Notes: generated by a model not told the origin, from the letters alone. A DNA stretch of 64,000 bases from Pseudoalteromonas luteoviolacea B = ATCC 29581 (GCA_000333235.1 CAPN01000018.1:62001-126000); one strand, 5' to 3'. Positions 8,270-17,041 are shown, counted from the first letter of the stretch. Numbers and translations: made by a program.

Positions 8270-9436
8270 ATGCTTACTTTATTAAAAGGGGCGTGTGTAT
8301 TCGCTCCAACACCACTTGGTCACAAAGATGTACTTTTGGCAGGTGAAAAAATCATCGCAATTGAAGACACAATTGCTCTCGACAGTTCCTTGTCAATTGA
8401 CATCGTAGATGCAACGCAATACTACCTTATTCCAGGTTTAGTTGATTCTCTAGTCCACATCAGTGGTGGCGGTGGTGAAGCGGGCTTTGCTAGTCGTACG
8501 CCACAAATGAATGTGACAGATGCGTTTCGTGCGGGGATCACAACCGTTGTTGGTGCGCTAGGCACAGACGACGTTAGTCGCACACACAGTGATCTGCTTG
8601 CTAAAGCGAAAGGCCTTCGTGAAGAAGGACTTAACGCTTTCATTCATACAGGATCTTATCATGTTCCAATTAAAACGCTTGGTGAGTCTATCAGTCATGA
8701 CATCCTCTTTTTACACGAGTGCATTGGGGTTGGAGAAGTTGCCATTGCCGATCATCGAGGACGTCAGCCGACGGCAGTTGAACTGGCAAAAATTGCAGCG
8801 GAAGCTCGAACTGCTGGAATTTTGTCTAAGAAGCAAGGCACGGTCAGTATCCACGTAGGAACTGGCAAGCAAAAGCTTGATTTATTGTTTGAGGTTGCGC
8901 GAAGCTCCGATATCCCGCTTGATCAGTTTTATCCAACGCATATGAATCGTAATAGTGATCTTCTGATGGCAGGCATTGAGTTTGCCAAAGCAGGTGGTGT
9001 TATTGACTTTACTGCCAGTACAACTCAATATGACTTGGCAAACGGTGAACTGGCTGCCGCCGAAGCCTTAGCGTATTGTTTGGAACATGGAGTCGATGCG
9101 ACTCGGCTTACCATGAGTTCAGATGGCCACGCTAGTTTACCAATATACGATAAGCATAATCGCTTAATCGGCTTTGAAGTGGGCAGTGAACAAGCGTTAT
9201 ACGATGCATTTAAGCAGGCTGTGCTTGAGTTTCAAGTGCCGTTCGATAAAGCGCTAGCTTCAGTGACACGTAATCCTGCCCAGGTATTAGGTTTACACAA
9301 AGGTATATTAGCACCGGGATGTGATGCAGATTGCCTATTAATCGATAGGGAAAGCTTTGAGATTGTAGACATGTGGTGTTTAGGGAAGCGTATCATTAAA
9401 AATAAAAACTTGATTGCTAAAGGTTTTTTTGCTTAG
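8270..9436 (+). CDS. iadA: Isoaspartyl dipeptidase (IadA-like, M38) with altered metal ligands
   Basis: IadA cleaves beta-aspartyl dipeptides in the cytoplasm. This 388-residue protein aligns with E. coli IadA throughout: GGGGEAG (66-72), TGSYHVP with Tyr130, ADHRG with Arg163, His195, PTHMNRN with His224 and Arg227, and SSDG with Asp285. Two metal ligands differ. The usual HxH pair reads L61-V-H63 (E. coli H68/H70), and the bridging carboxylated Lys is replaced by Glu156 in IGVGEVAI. A Glu/His/His set with Asp285 resembles the one-metal centre of NagA. The TonB receptor, permease and this gene run in one direction, so it should finish degradation of beta-Asp-Arg imported from cyanophycin. 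Altered specificity cannot be excluded. Confidence 0.87.
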   Translation: MLTLLKGACVFAPTPLGHKDVLLAGEKIIAIEDTIALDSSLSIDIVDATQYYLIPGLVDSLVHISGGGGEAGFASRTPQMNVTDAFRAGITTVVGALGTDDVSRTHSDLLAKAKGLREEGLNAFIHTGSYHVPIKTLGESISHDILFLHECIGVGEVAIADHRGRQPTAVELAKIAAEARTAGILSKKQGTVSIHVGTGKQKLDLLFEVARSSDIPLDQFYPTHMNRNSDLLMAGIEFAKAGGVIDFTASTTQYDLANGELAAAEALAYCLEHGVDATRLTMSSDGHASLPIYDKHNRLIGFEVGSEQALYDAFKQAVLEFQVPFDKALASVTRNPAQVLGLHKGILAPGCDADCLLIDRESFEIVDMWCLGKRIIKNKNLIAKGFFA

Positions 9437-9444
9437 TTCGGTGA

Positions 9445-9466
9445 AAGCGAGGGCGGTCCCTCGCTT
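9445..9466. terminator. Hairpin between convergent iadA and S9 peptidase genes
   Basis: A perfect 9-bp GC-rich stem (AAGCGAGGG/CCCTCGCTT) with a CGGT loop starts 9 bases after the iadA stop and precedes the end of the minus-strand peptidase gene. No long T-run follows on either strand. Its position suggests a shared terminator. Confidence 0.6.
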
Positions 9467-9476
9467 GTGTCCTCGT

Positions 9477-11510
9477 TTACTCGTTGTTTGGTTTTTTGTA
9501 TTTTTCGAACCACGCTAACGTATGCTCAATTTTACTTACCATTCGTGATGGTTTTCCTGCTATACCATGCGGCGCGCCGGGAATTTTTACTAATACGGTA
9601 TCAATTTTGCGTAACTTTAACGCTTGATAGAATTGTTCCGTTTCAGCCATCGGAGTACGTTTATCTTCTTCGCCGGTCATCAACATAGTTGGTGTTTTTA
9701 CGTTTCCTACTAACGACATTGGTGAGCGCTGCCAATAGTGTTCAACATGTTCCCAAGGCATTCCCGGGAATTGGGTTGGGATCTGAACTAATCCACTGTC
9801 TGCAGTGAGGACTTTACTCAACCAGTTTATAACAGGTTTTACTACCACGGCTGCGTTAAAGCGATCGGTCAAGCCGATGGCGTAAGCAGTGGCAATACCA
9901 CCCGCAGATCCGCCGGCAATAAATAAATTGTGTTCGTCAATAAAACCTTTTTTGATCATCGCATCGACACCAGAGTTGTGATCGGCGAAGTCTTCTTTTG
10001 AGCTGTATTTGTACTTGAGCAACATTGCAAATCGCTCACCATAAGAGCTACTGCCACGATGATTGTCATAAAACACCACATAGCCTTCGGCTGCAAAACG
10101 TTGTAATTCTGCTGAAAAATGCGGGCCATAGGAAAGGTGAGGGCCACCGTGGATCTCTATTAGTAATGGGTACTTTTTCGATGGATCAAAGCCTGGAGGG
10201 GTAATATACCAACCTTGGATCTCTTTGCTATCAAATGAAGATGGATAACGGATCTCATGTACTTGACCCAAGGTTTTATGACCAAGCAAATCGTCATTTA
10301 GGTGCGTAAGCTGAATCACTTTGTTCGATTTAGTCACAACCGCGACATCAGCAGGGCGTTCGTGGCTACCAATCGTAAATGCCATTACACCAGAGGTGTT
10401 TGCTGAAAACTCACCGCTGATGTATGGGCGTCCGAGCGTTGTGCCTGAGAGTTTGTCGGTGATGTCTTTAATTTTGCCTTTGGTGCTAATCAGCGCTAAC
10501 TTTCGCATACCGAAGTCGTCATAGCTCATTGCTAAATTATCATTACTCACCCAAGATGGGTCTTGAATTGAGCGGTCAAAATCTTCAGCAATTAAACGAC
10601 TTTGTTTATCTCCCCAATCCATAATGTTCAATTTATGATTGCGGTAAGGATTGGGTGCATTTGATGCGCTTAAATACGCGAGTTTTTTACCATTTGGTGA
10701 AAAACTTGGACTGTGTTCACTTCCGGGCAAATTAGTTAATTGCGTGAGCGTTCCGTTAAGATCTATTTCATACAAGTCGCTTTCAAGGCGCTGATATTCC
10801 CAATCTTCAATTCGATTTGCGGAAAACACGATAGCCCTTGAATCGCTACGCCAAGCTAGTGTGCCGCCGTGATGGTAATTTCCATTGGTAAGTTGTCGTG
10901 GTGTACCGCCCTCGCTAGGTAAAACAAAAATCTGGCGATATCCCGGTTTTACTAAACCACTGCCATCGGCTTGATAGTAAGCTTTGTCGATTACAATTGC
11001 AGGATCGGACCACTTAGCCCCTTTTGGTTTTTCAGGCATTCTTACCAACACAGCAGGCTTATCTTCAATAAGTTGGCTAAATGCTAAATAACGCCCATCG
11101 GGTGACCAAGTAAGATTGCTGACACTGTTTTGTAACTGACTTAGTAACGCAGTACGGTTTTCTTCTAAATAATGCACGTGGATTTGTGTACTTCCAGATA
11201 CATTGCTTAAAAAAGCAATGCGCTTTCCATCCGGAGACCAAATAGGTGAAAAGTAGTGATTTTCGTCAGAGAAAAGCGGGAATTGTTGTTGCGATTTTAC
11301 GTCTACCAGCCACAAATTTTTGCGCGTCGTGTCTTTCATGATGTCGTTCGAATTACGAACATAGACGATGTGCTCGCCAGAAGGTGAAAGTGCGATATTC
11401 GAAGCATATTCAAGATCAAAAATGTCTTTCGCTTCTAGTGTTGAGGTGGCGCTTGCAAGGCTTGGCAATAAAAAAAGCCCTGCGAGGACATGTTTAAATG
11501 GTGAATTCAT
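9477..11510 (-). CDS. Secreted S9 prolyl-oligopeptidase-family peptidase
   Basis: This serine peptidase has 677 residues from the chosen start, the ATG at 11510. That start is preceded by AGGGA and yields a signal peptide (MNSPFKHVLAGLFLLPSLASA). The upstream ATG at 11570 would bury the signal. Residues ~30-400 carry WD40-like TolB/beta-propeller repeats (SPDGKRIAFLS, SPDGRYLAFS, SPNGKKLAYLS). The C-terminal hydrolase domain has GGSAGG with Ser535, TGEEDKRTP for the Asp, and GAPHG for the His. The family removes dipeptides or acylated residues from peptides. It converges on the putative cyanophycin locus and may share its peptide-scavenging purpose, but nothing ties it to that polymer directly. 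Confidence 0.87.
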   Translation of the reverse strand: MNSPFKHVLAGLFLLPSLASATSTLEAKDIFDLEYASNIALSPSGEHIVYVRNSNDIMKDTTRKNLWLVDVKSQQQFPLFSDENHYFSPIWSPDGKRIAFLSNVSGSTQIHVHYLEENRTALLSQLQNSVSNLTWSPDGRYLAFSQLIEDKPAVLVRMPEKPKGAKWSDPAIVIDKAYYQADGSGLVKPGYRQIFVLPSEGGTPRQLTNGNYHHGGTLAWRSDSRAIVFSANRIEDWEYQRLESDLYEIDLNGTLTQLTNLPGSEHSPSFSPNGKKLAYLSASNAPNPYRNHKLNIMDWGDKQSRLIAEDFDRSIQDPSWVSNDNLAMSYDDFGMRKLALISTKGKIKDITDKLSGTTLGRPYISGEFSANTSGVMAFTIGSHERPADVAVVTKSNKVIQLTHLNDDLLGHKTLGQVHEIRYPSSFDSKEIQGWYITPPGFDPSKKYPLLIEIHGGPHLSYGPHFSAELQRFAAEGYVVFYDNHRGSSSYGERFAMLLKYKYSSKEDFADHNSGVDAMIKKGFIDEHNLFIAGGSAGGIATAYAIGLTDRFNAAVVVKPVINWLSKVLTADSGLVQIPTQFPGMPWEHVEHYWQRSPMSLVGNVKTPTMLMTGEEDKRTPMAETEQFYQALKLRKIDTVLVKIPGAPHGIAGKPSRMVSKIEHTLAWFEKYKKPNNE

Positions 11511-11752
11511 AAATAATCCCTGTCGTTTACTTATCTGAAGTGTTGTCTGTTTTGTGAGTCGAGTCACCAATAACGCGATGAATCTGCAAATAAAGAAGTT
11601 AAGTAATTAAATTCTTTATATTTAAAATGTTGAGGCTCGTGTGTCAGAACATGGGTTCGTTCTTTTTAAGAATGCAAATAGGTACTATTAAATTCTTGAA
11701 AAATATAAAATTTAAGTTATTTTTTAAACAGGAATTACTTGTAGAGAATTTT

Positions 11753-13291
11753 ATGGCCTTGTCTTTAGTTAGTACGGTACCTAAATCGCATGTTAAACCG
11801 TGGAAGTGCTTAATTGTTGATGATGAGCCAGGTGTGCATGATATTACTAAGCTAGCGCTGCGTCGATTAGAGTTTGACGAGCGACCTATAGAGTTCATCA
11901 GCGCGTTTAGTGGGGAAGAAGCTCGGTTGGTCATGCAACAGAATAAAGATATTGCATTGATATTTTTAGATGTTGTTATGGAATCAGATGACGCAGGTCT
12001 TATTTTTGCACAATGGCTACGTGAAGTGCACGGTAATAAATTTTCACGAATAGTTTTGCGTACAGGTCAACCAGGTCAAGCTCCAGAAGAAGAAGTTATA
12101 ATGCGTTACGATATTAATGATTATAAACAGAAAACTGAGCTTGACAGAACTAGATTATTTTCAACGGTAATTACTGCGCTTAGAACGTATCGAGATATTA
12201 TCGAAATTGATCAATCAAGAAAGTGCGAAAAGCAATTTAGGCAGGGATTAGAGCAAGTTATTGAGGCAACCTCGGAAGTTTTAGAAACAAAGAATTTAAA
12301 ACATTTTTTTGAAGGGATTCTGACTCAGATAGTTTCGATTTTACATATTGAAAAAGAAGGCGCATTTATCAACGTATTCAAGGGTGTTGGTGCGATTTAT
12401 AATAATAAGGATTATGAGGTAATCGCTGAAGTTGGTGCTAATTTAGAAGTGAATTTACCAGAAAATATAAAAATATTGTTTAATCAGGCTAGAGAGCTTA
12501 AAGAATCAATTATTGAAGATGATATTTTTATTGCCTATTTGCCATCAAATTCAGAGAAAGATAGTTTACTTTATCTAAAAGGTGTAGATATAGATAAAAT
12601 TCATGAACTTGATATTCAGCTCCTTCATATGTTTTGTAAAAGTACAGGTGTGGCATTTGATAACTTGATATTAAATCAAGAGATTATTAACACTCAGGAA
12701 GAGCTGATTAATCGATTAGGCAATGCAGTCGAGTCGCGCTCTAAAGAATCAGGAAACCATATAAAGCGTATGGCATCATTTAGTGGGGTTGTAGGTAAAG
12801 CCCTAAACTTATCAGAAAAGCAATGTCAAATTTTAGTGCAAGCAACACCAATGCATGATGTCGGGAAAATCGCTACTCCGGATCATATCCTTCTAAAACC
12901 TGGTAGGTTAGATGAACAGGAGTTTTCTATTATGAAGCAGCATGCTGAATTAGGTTATAACATCCTTTCAGGATCTGAATTACCTATTATTAATGCGGCA
13001 GCTATTATTGCGAAACAACACCATGAAAAATATGATGGCACAGGTTATCCAGATGGTATCAAAGGTGAAGATATTCATATTTTTGCCAGAATTGTTTCTG
13101 TAGTAGATGTTTTTGATGCATTGCTTCACCGCCGTTGTTATAAGGAGCCTTGGCCATTGTCTGATGTAATTGACCTATTAAAAAAAGGAAAAGGAACTCA
13201 GTTTGATCCTAAAGTAGTTGACGCTTTAATTAACAATCTAGATGAAATAATGTTGTTAAATGATAAATTAACAGATGCACAGGGATTTTAA
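11753..13291 (+). CDS. Response regulator with DUF3369 and HD-GYP phosphodiesterase domain
   Basis: This cytoplasmic signalling protein has 512 residues from the preferred ATG at 11753; the frame is open further upstream to 11627. Residues ~15-140 form a receiver domain (CLIVDDEPGVHD, phospho-acceptor Asp73 in IFLDVV, and a KQKTELD region). The middle matches DUF3369, common in this architecture. Residues ~315-490 form an HD-GYP domain with His368-Asp369 (MHDVGKIATPD), HHEKYDGTGYPDG and a conserved ARIVSVVDVFDAL. An intact HD-GYP set predicts c-di-GMP hydrolysis. The gene ends 3 bases before the histidine kinase gene, so the two form a two-component pair that probably lowers c-di-GMP on an unknown cue. 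Confidence 0.9.
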   Translation: MALSLVSTVPKSHVKPWKCLIVDDEPGVHDITKLALRRLEFDERPIEFISAFSGEEARLVMQQNKDIALIFLDVVMESDDAGLIFAQWLREVHGNKFSRIVLRTGQPGQAPEEEVIMRYDINDYKQKTELDRTRLFSTVITALRTYRDIIEIDQSRKCEKQFRQGLEQVIEATSEVLETKNLKHFFEGILTQIVSILHIEKEGAFINVFKGVGAIYNNKDYEVIAEVGANLEVNLPENIKILFNQARELKESIIEDDIFIAYLPSNSEKDSLLYLKGVDIDKIHELDIQLLHMFCKSTGVAFDNLILNQEIINTQEELINRLGNAVESRSKESGNHIKRMASFSGVVGKALNLSEKQCQILVQATPMHDVGKIATPDHILLKPGRLDEQEFSIMKQHAELGYNILSGSELPIINAAAIIAKQHHEKYDGTGYPDGIKGEDIHIFARIVSVVDVFDALLHRRCYKEPWPLSDVIDLLKKGKGTQFDPKVVDALINNLDEIMLLNDKLTDAQGF

Positions 13292-13294
13292 GTT

Positions 13295-14695
13295 TTGACT
13301 ATAGAAAAAACGTCAACAATTGAAAGAAAAGTAATTAAAGCAATGTTAAATATCTCAGCGCTAGTTGCACGAGATATATCTATATCGGATATCTATTCTG
13401 ATATACATAAAATAATTTGCGACATTATAGAAGTAAAAAATATCGCAATTTTTAGATTTGACGTGAAATCACGACAACTCATATTGGACTATTTTGAAGA
13501 TGAAAAAGACAGGGTGGAGTTTAGTGGGAAAGTAATTCCTTTGGGAAAAGGAGTGTCTTCTTATTGTATAAGCAAAAGAAAGCCTTGTTTGTTGAGTGAA
13601 AATGATATAGTTAAATTGCAAAAAGAAGGGCAAATTGACAGTACTTACGGAACAATGCCACAAAGTTGGATGGGTGTTCCAGTAATATATGAAGATATTG
13701 TTCTTGGCTTAATTATTGTACAAAGCTATACCAATAAAACTCAATATGATGAACGTGATTTAGAGCTCCTGGCTTTCACAGCGGATAATATCAGTGTTGT
13801 ACTTAAACAAAGGGAAATATTAGAAAGAGAAAAGCTAGCAAATCAAGCGTTGAAATCAAGTGTTGATATTATAACTAGACAAAAATTGGACTTGGAAGAG
13901 ACTATGTCTCAATTAAAAAATACTCAAAAAGAGTTGATCCAGAAAGAAAAGTTGGCATCTCTTGGAGCGCTTGTTGCTGGTGTTGCTCATGAAATAAACA
14001 CGCCGTTAGGTATTTGTGTCACAGGAATTTCAAGTCTGGATTATAACTATAAACAATTTATAAAAGCTATGGAGAATGGCACAGCAACAGATAGACAACT
14101 TCAACAATTTTTAGAAGATGTTGGGGATATGTGTAAAATTATTACATCAAATGTTCAGCGTGCAGCTGATTTAATTCAGGGTTTTAAACAAATTTCGGTT
14201 GATCAATCCTCTGAATCTATGCGACTTATTAATTTACTAGATTATACTAATGAGGTTATACACTCGCTTGCACCAATGATTAAAAAGTCATCTCATAGTA
14301 TAAAAGTGCAAGGTGAGAGTGATATTAATATATTTACTAAACCTGGCGCTATATCGCAATTAATTACAAATTTAGTAAGTAACGCATTTTTACACGCTTT
14401 TGAAAACAGGGAAAATGGTGTAGTTGATATAACGGTTTTTAAAAGAAGCGGGAAAATTAATTTTGATGTTTCAGATAATGGTATGGGTATGAACCAAGAA
14501 CAATTATCTAAAATATTTGAACCTTTTTATACAACTAAAAGAGGAAAGGGTGGTAGTGGACTTGGTTCTCATATTGTATACAATATTGTTACCTCTATTC
14601 TTAAAGGGAAAATCTCAGTGTCAAGTGAAGAAAATAAAGGTACTAAATTTTCTATTGTATTTCCTGAAATTCATGAAGGTGACATCGTCAACTAA
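13295..14695 (+). CDS. GAF-domain sensor histidine kinase
   Basis: This 466-residue kinase is probably soluble, since I see no membrane segments. The proposed start is a TTG at 13295, with AGGGA nine bases upstream inside the end of the preceding gene. The next in-frame ATG, 15 codons later, is the alternative. Residues ~20-180 form a GAF sensor domain, a coiled coil follows (~185-220), and then a dimerisation/phospho-acceptor domain with His232 in VAHEINTPLG. The ATPase domain has the N-box LITNLVSNAFLHAF, DNGMGM and GGSGLGSHIV. The 3-base gap to the HD-GYP regulator makes that protein the likely phosphorylation target. The signal sensed is not visible from sequence. Confidence 0.88.
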   Translation: MTIEKTSTIERKVIKAMLNISALVARDISISDIYSDIHKIICDIIEVKNIAIFRFDVKSRQLILDYFEDEKDRVEFSGKVIPLGKGVSSYCISKRKPCLLSENDIVKLQKEGQIDSTYGTMPQSWMGVPVIYEDIVLGLIIVQSYTNKTQYDERDLELLAFTADNISVVLKQREILEREKLANQALKSSVDIITRQKLDLEETMSQLKNTQKELIQKEKLASLGALVAGVAHEINTPLGICVTGISSLDYNYKQFIKAMENGTATDRQLQQFLEDVGDMCKIITSNVQRAADLIQGFKQISVDQSSESMRLINLLDYTNEVIHSLAPMIKKSSHSIKVQGESDINIFTKPGAISQLITNLVSNAFLHAFENRENGVVDITVFKRSGKINFDVSDNGMGMNQEQLSKIFEPFYTTKRGKGGSGLGSHIVYNIVTSILKGKISVSSEENKGTKFSIVFPEIHEGDIVN

Positions 14696-14743
14696 ATTTG
14701 TGTGGCTAGGTAAAAAATGTGTATTTATAAATATAGGGCACAG

Positions 14744-15376
14744 TTAGAATTTTATTCTTTTAATCCAGTCGTTAAGCATTTTAAACCACCATTTCTCAAT
14801 TGACTTTTCTAACGTTAACTCAACTTCACTAAGCGGACAATCGTGACCAAAAGTACCTTGTAACTTTCTAATGGCCACATTATTCCATTCTGGGTGGAAT
14901 TGTGTTGCTAGGACATGCTGTTGATATTGAAACATTTGCACTGCGCAGTTAGATGAACTTGCTAATAATACAGCCTGATTCGGGAGCGATACTTCTTGTT
15001 CATGCCACTGTGCAACTAATAGTTTTTTTTCATCATGGGTTGTAATCGGTTGCCATCCCTGTTCAGGAGATGGCATCTTCTTAATTTTAGATCCTAGCGT
15101 AAAGGCAATTAATTGTGCACCCAAACAGATCCCAAGTGTAGGTTTGCCAGCTTTGATAAAATGTTCGATCAATTTAAGTTCTCGCGCGAGCCTTTGATGA
15201 CTTGCATCAACGTGCATCGGTCCTCCGAGCACAACAAGGCCTGAAAAGTGACTTAAATCGGTTGGCAGTGGTTCATCGAATTCAATGGTTTGCCATGACA
15301 TTTTTTGCATAGAAAACCATGTTGATAAATTGCCCACATCTTCGGCAAAATGGTGTTTTAAAATTAGGAAATTCAT
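14744..15376 (-). CDS. Class I glutamine amidotransferase-like protein
   Basis: This 210-residue stand-alone class I amidotransferase (GATase1) carries the triad: Cys84 in GICLGAQL and His161/Glu163 in QFHPEW. VVLGGPMHVD is the usual oxyanion region. Stand-alone members hydrolyse glutamine or gamma-glutamyl amides; no partner synthase domain is present. Its ATG overlaps the stop of the preceding gene (ATGA), so it is translationally coupled in a three-gene operon behind a guanidine-II riboswitch. A role in nitrogen or guanidine metabolism is tempting but inferred only from position. GuaA-like or gamma-glutamyl-polyamine hydrolase activity are alternatives. Confidence 0.85.
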   Translation of the reverse strand: MNFLILKHHFAEDVGNLSTWFSMQKMSWQTIEFDEPLPTDLSHFSGLVVLGGPMHVDASHQRLARELKLIEHFIKAGKPTLGICLGAQLIAFTLGSKIKKMPSPEQGWQPITTHDEKKLLVAQWHEQEVSLPNQAVLLASSSNCAVQMFQYQQHVLATQFHPEWNNVAIRKLQGTFGHDCPLSEVELTLEKSIEKWWFKMLNDWIKRIKF

Positions 15377-16062
15377 TGCAAATCTCCCAGCTCTTCATAG
15401 TACAAATGCAGGCGTTCGGGTACGACGCCTAACATCTCGGCGATGGTTTTTGCGTTAAACGTTAATGAATTGCTTTCAATTGAAAATGACTTCGGCAATT
15501 GTGCAGTACTTTCAAGCCAAAACAGTTGATCAACCCCCGGTTTCCCGCGGATAATTCTTGCATAAAACTGGCGCTCAACGGAATTCGGTGTAATGCGAAT
15601 AAACTCCGCTTTTCGCGTTGTTTTTCTACTAAGCGATTGATGAACTACAACGCTTTGTATTTCAATTACTCTATCGCTAAAGTGTTGTTTACCTTCTCGC
15701 TCAAAATGCCCAGAAAATAAATTAGCATTAAAGTGCCTGAGCCTTTCAGGTGCTTCGCTACTAAGACGGTTAAGATCAAAGCGCTGTGGCGCTAATGTCC
15801 AATAGCCCGCGTTTGACATAAGTGCTTGAATCAGAGCTTTGTGTGTGGATTGATCTTGGAGTTTAATTCTCGCAATGAACTGTACATCGTGAGGAGTATG
15901 GAACATCGGCAAATGTGATGCATACAATGAAACGCCATCAGAAAACATTACCATTCCATGCAGGCCAACACGTTCTTTAGCTGTCTCAGTGATATTGGCG
16001 TAACCCCTGTTTAACCCAGTCATTGTGATGACTAAAAGCAAAAGTCGGTAAAATCGCATCAT
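15373..16062 (-). CDS. Secreted conserved protein of unknown function
   Basis: From the ATG at 16062 this is a 229-residue protein with a signal peptide (MMRFYRLLLLVITMTGLNRGYA). The frame continues upstream to 16137, but the ATG at 16062 overlaps the stop of the SMR gene as ATGA and follows GGGGTTAT, so it is the better start. A stretch LYASHLPMFHTPHDVQF resembles, from memory, a widespread proteobacterial family of exported proteins without assigned function. The rest is beta-rich with no catalytic motif I recognise. It lies between a guanidinium-type exporter and an amidotransferase in a coupled operon. A periplasmic accessory role is conceivable but unsupported. Confidence 0.7.
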   Translation of the reverse strand: MMRFYRLLLLVITMTGLNRGYANITETAKERVGLHGMVMFSDGVSLYASHLPMFHTPHDVQFIARIKLQDQSTHKALIQALMSNAGYWTLAPQRFDLNRLSSEAPERLRHFNANLFSGHFEREGKQHFSDRVIEIQSVVVHQSLSRKTTRKAEFIRITPNSVERQFYARIIRGKPGVDQLFWLESTAQLPKSFSIESNSLTFNAKTIAEMLGVVPERLHLYYEELGDLQ

Positions 16063-16391
16063 AATATAACCCCATCGTTTGCTTGAGACAACAATAAGCC
16101 GAGTAAGCTCAAGGTGAGGGTGAAAACAAAGACCCAACTTAATAGAGACAAAGAGGCCTTAAAAAAGTGTTGTAATAATGCTTGCCCAAGAATCCCTATC
16201 CCAACCCAAACAGCATAGGTGATTGCAATCGGAAGTGTTTTACTTGCAATATTAAGGAAATATAGGCTTAAACCCATGCATAAACATAAGGTTATAAGAT
16301 CTAGTCGTGATTTTATGACGGCGTGGTTACCCAATAAGGCAACCCAAGTAATTTCGAATGCGGATGCGAAAAGCAGTGCGATGTAGCTCAT
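16059..16391 (-). CDS. SMR-family transporter, probable guanidinium exporter (Gdx/SugE-like)
   Basis: This 110-residue four-helix small multidrug resistance protein should work as a dual-topology dimer in the inner membrane. It keeps the essential membrane glutamate (Glu13 in AFEITW) and the LPIAITYAVWVGIG stretch shared by the SugE/Gdx and EmrE branches. The upstream leader folds into the two ACGR-loop hairpins of a guanidine-II riboswitch, which in other bacteria controls Gdx exporters. That supports guanidinium export rather than general drug efflux. The ATG at 16391 is preceded by AAGAGG. It is the first gene of an operon whose next two genes each overlap their predecessor by ATGA. Confidence 0.88.
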   Translation of the reverse strand: MSYIALLFASAFEITWVALLGNHAVIKSRLDLITLCLCMGLSLYFLNIASKTLPIAITYAVWVGIGILGQALLQHFFKASLSLLSWVFVFTLTLSLLGLLLSQANDGVIL

Positions 16392-16423
16392 GAGTCGGCC
16401 TCTTATTAATGTGAAACATTAGT

Positions 16424-16465
16424 GGGGCCGTCCCCTATGAGTTGGAGCGGTAAGGTCGTCCTTAC
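16424..16465 (-). promoter_or_regulatory. Guanidine-II (mini-ykkC) riboswitch
   Basis: Read on the minus strand, the leader contains two short hairpins with ACGR tetraloops. The first is GTAAGG-ACGA-CCTTAC (16465-16450). A 14-base linker follows, then GGGG-ACGG-CCCC (16435-16424). This pair of ACGR-capped stems is the defining feature of the guanidine-II riboswitch. It ends about 20 bases before the AAGAGG ribosome binding site of the SMR exporter, consistent with translational control. Guanidine should stabilise the loop-loop contact and allow expression. Confidence 0.88.
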
Positions 16466-16814
16466 TTCCGATTAAGCTATACGTTATCAAACTCTATTGA
16501 AAAGAACAAGAACAGTGAGGGGTGACGTAGAGCGGGGCAAATAAAGGAACAGCATGAAAGGCTTATTGTAAGTTCCTAAATTTTCGAATGCGAGGCATAT
16601 TAAAACAGAATAAAGCTCTCGTTTAAATTTAGGTACTTTTCCGCGGAAAGATTTGCTCGTACCTATTTTGTATATTGATAACCTAATGTTTATGATGATG
16701 GCAATTTTATTAATAGCATATGGTAAAAGTCATGTCGTCTAAGGACTTATACTTTATGCCTGGTCAAATGCGATAACACGCTGTTCTGTCAGTGGACTTT
16801 AAAAAGGAATAATA

Positions 16815-17041
16815 ATGGAACAAGGTCTAATTCAGGTTATGAGCTGAGTAACGTCAACATCAAATTAGTGTCAATTTTTTCATGCATTTCGCTGCCAGTA
16901 GCATTATTGGCGTTTAGTCAACTCCTGATAAGATACCGTGGTGTTCATAGTGGGGTTTGGGCATTTTTCTGGGGCTCAGTGATGATGCTTCTTGCTCAAG
17001 CGCCTTTAGTCATTGCCTTAATAGGGACGGCAAATGCGTAA
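16815..17041 (+). pseudogene. Small membrane protein with a frameshift near its start
   Basis: An ATG at 16815, with AAGGA ideally placed, opens a frame that stops after ten codons at 16845-16847. The adjacent frame runs through the same region and encodes SNVNIKLVSIFSCISLPVAL and onward, a protein-like sequence with two hydrophobic segments, ending at 17039-17041. A single-base shift between about 16815 and 16845 would join them into a ~75-residue membrane protein. The in-frame GTG at 16868 could start a 57-residue version. I do not recognise the family. It may be a decayed gene, a sequencing error or a programmed shift. The remainder of 16466-17254 shows no gene. Confidence 0.45.
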
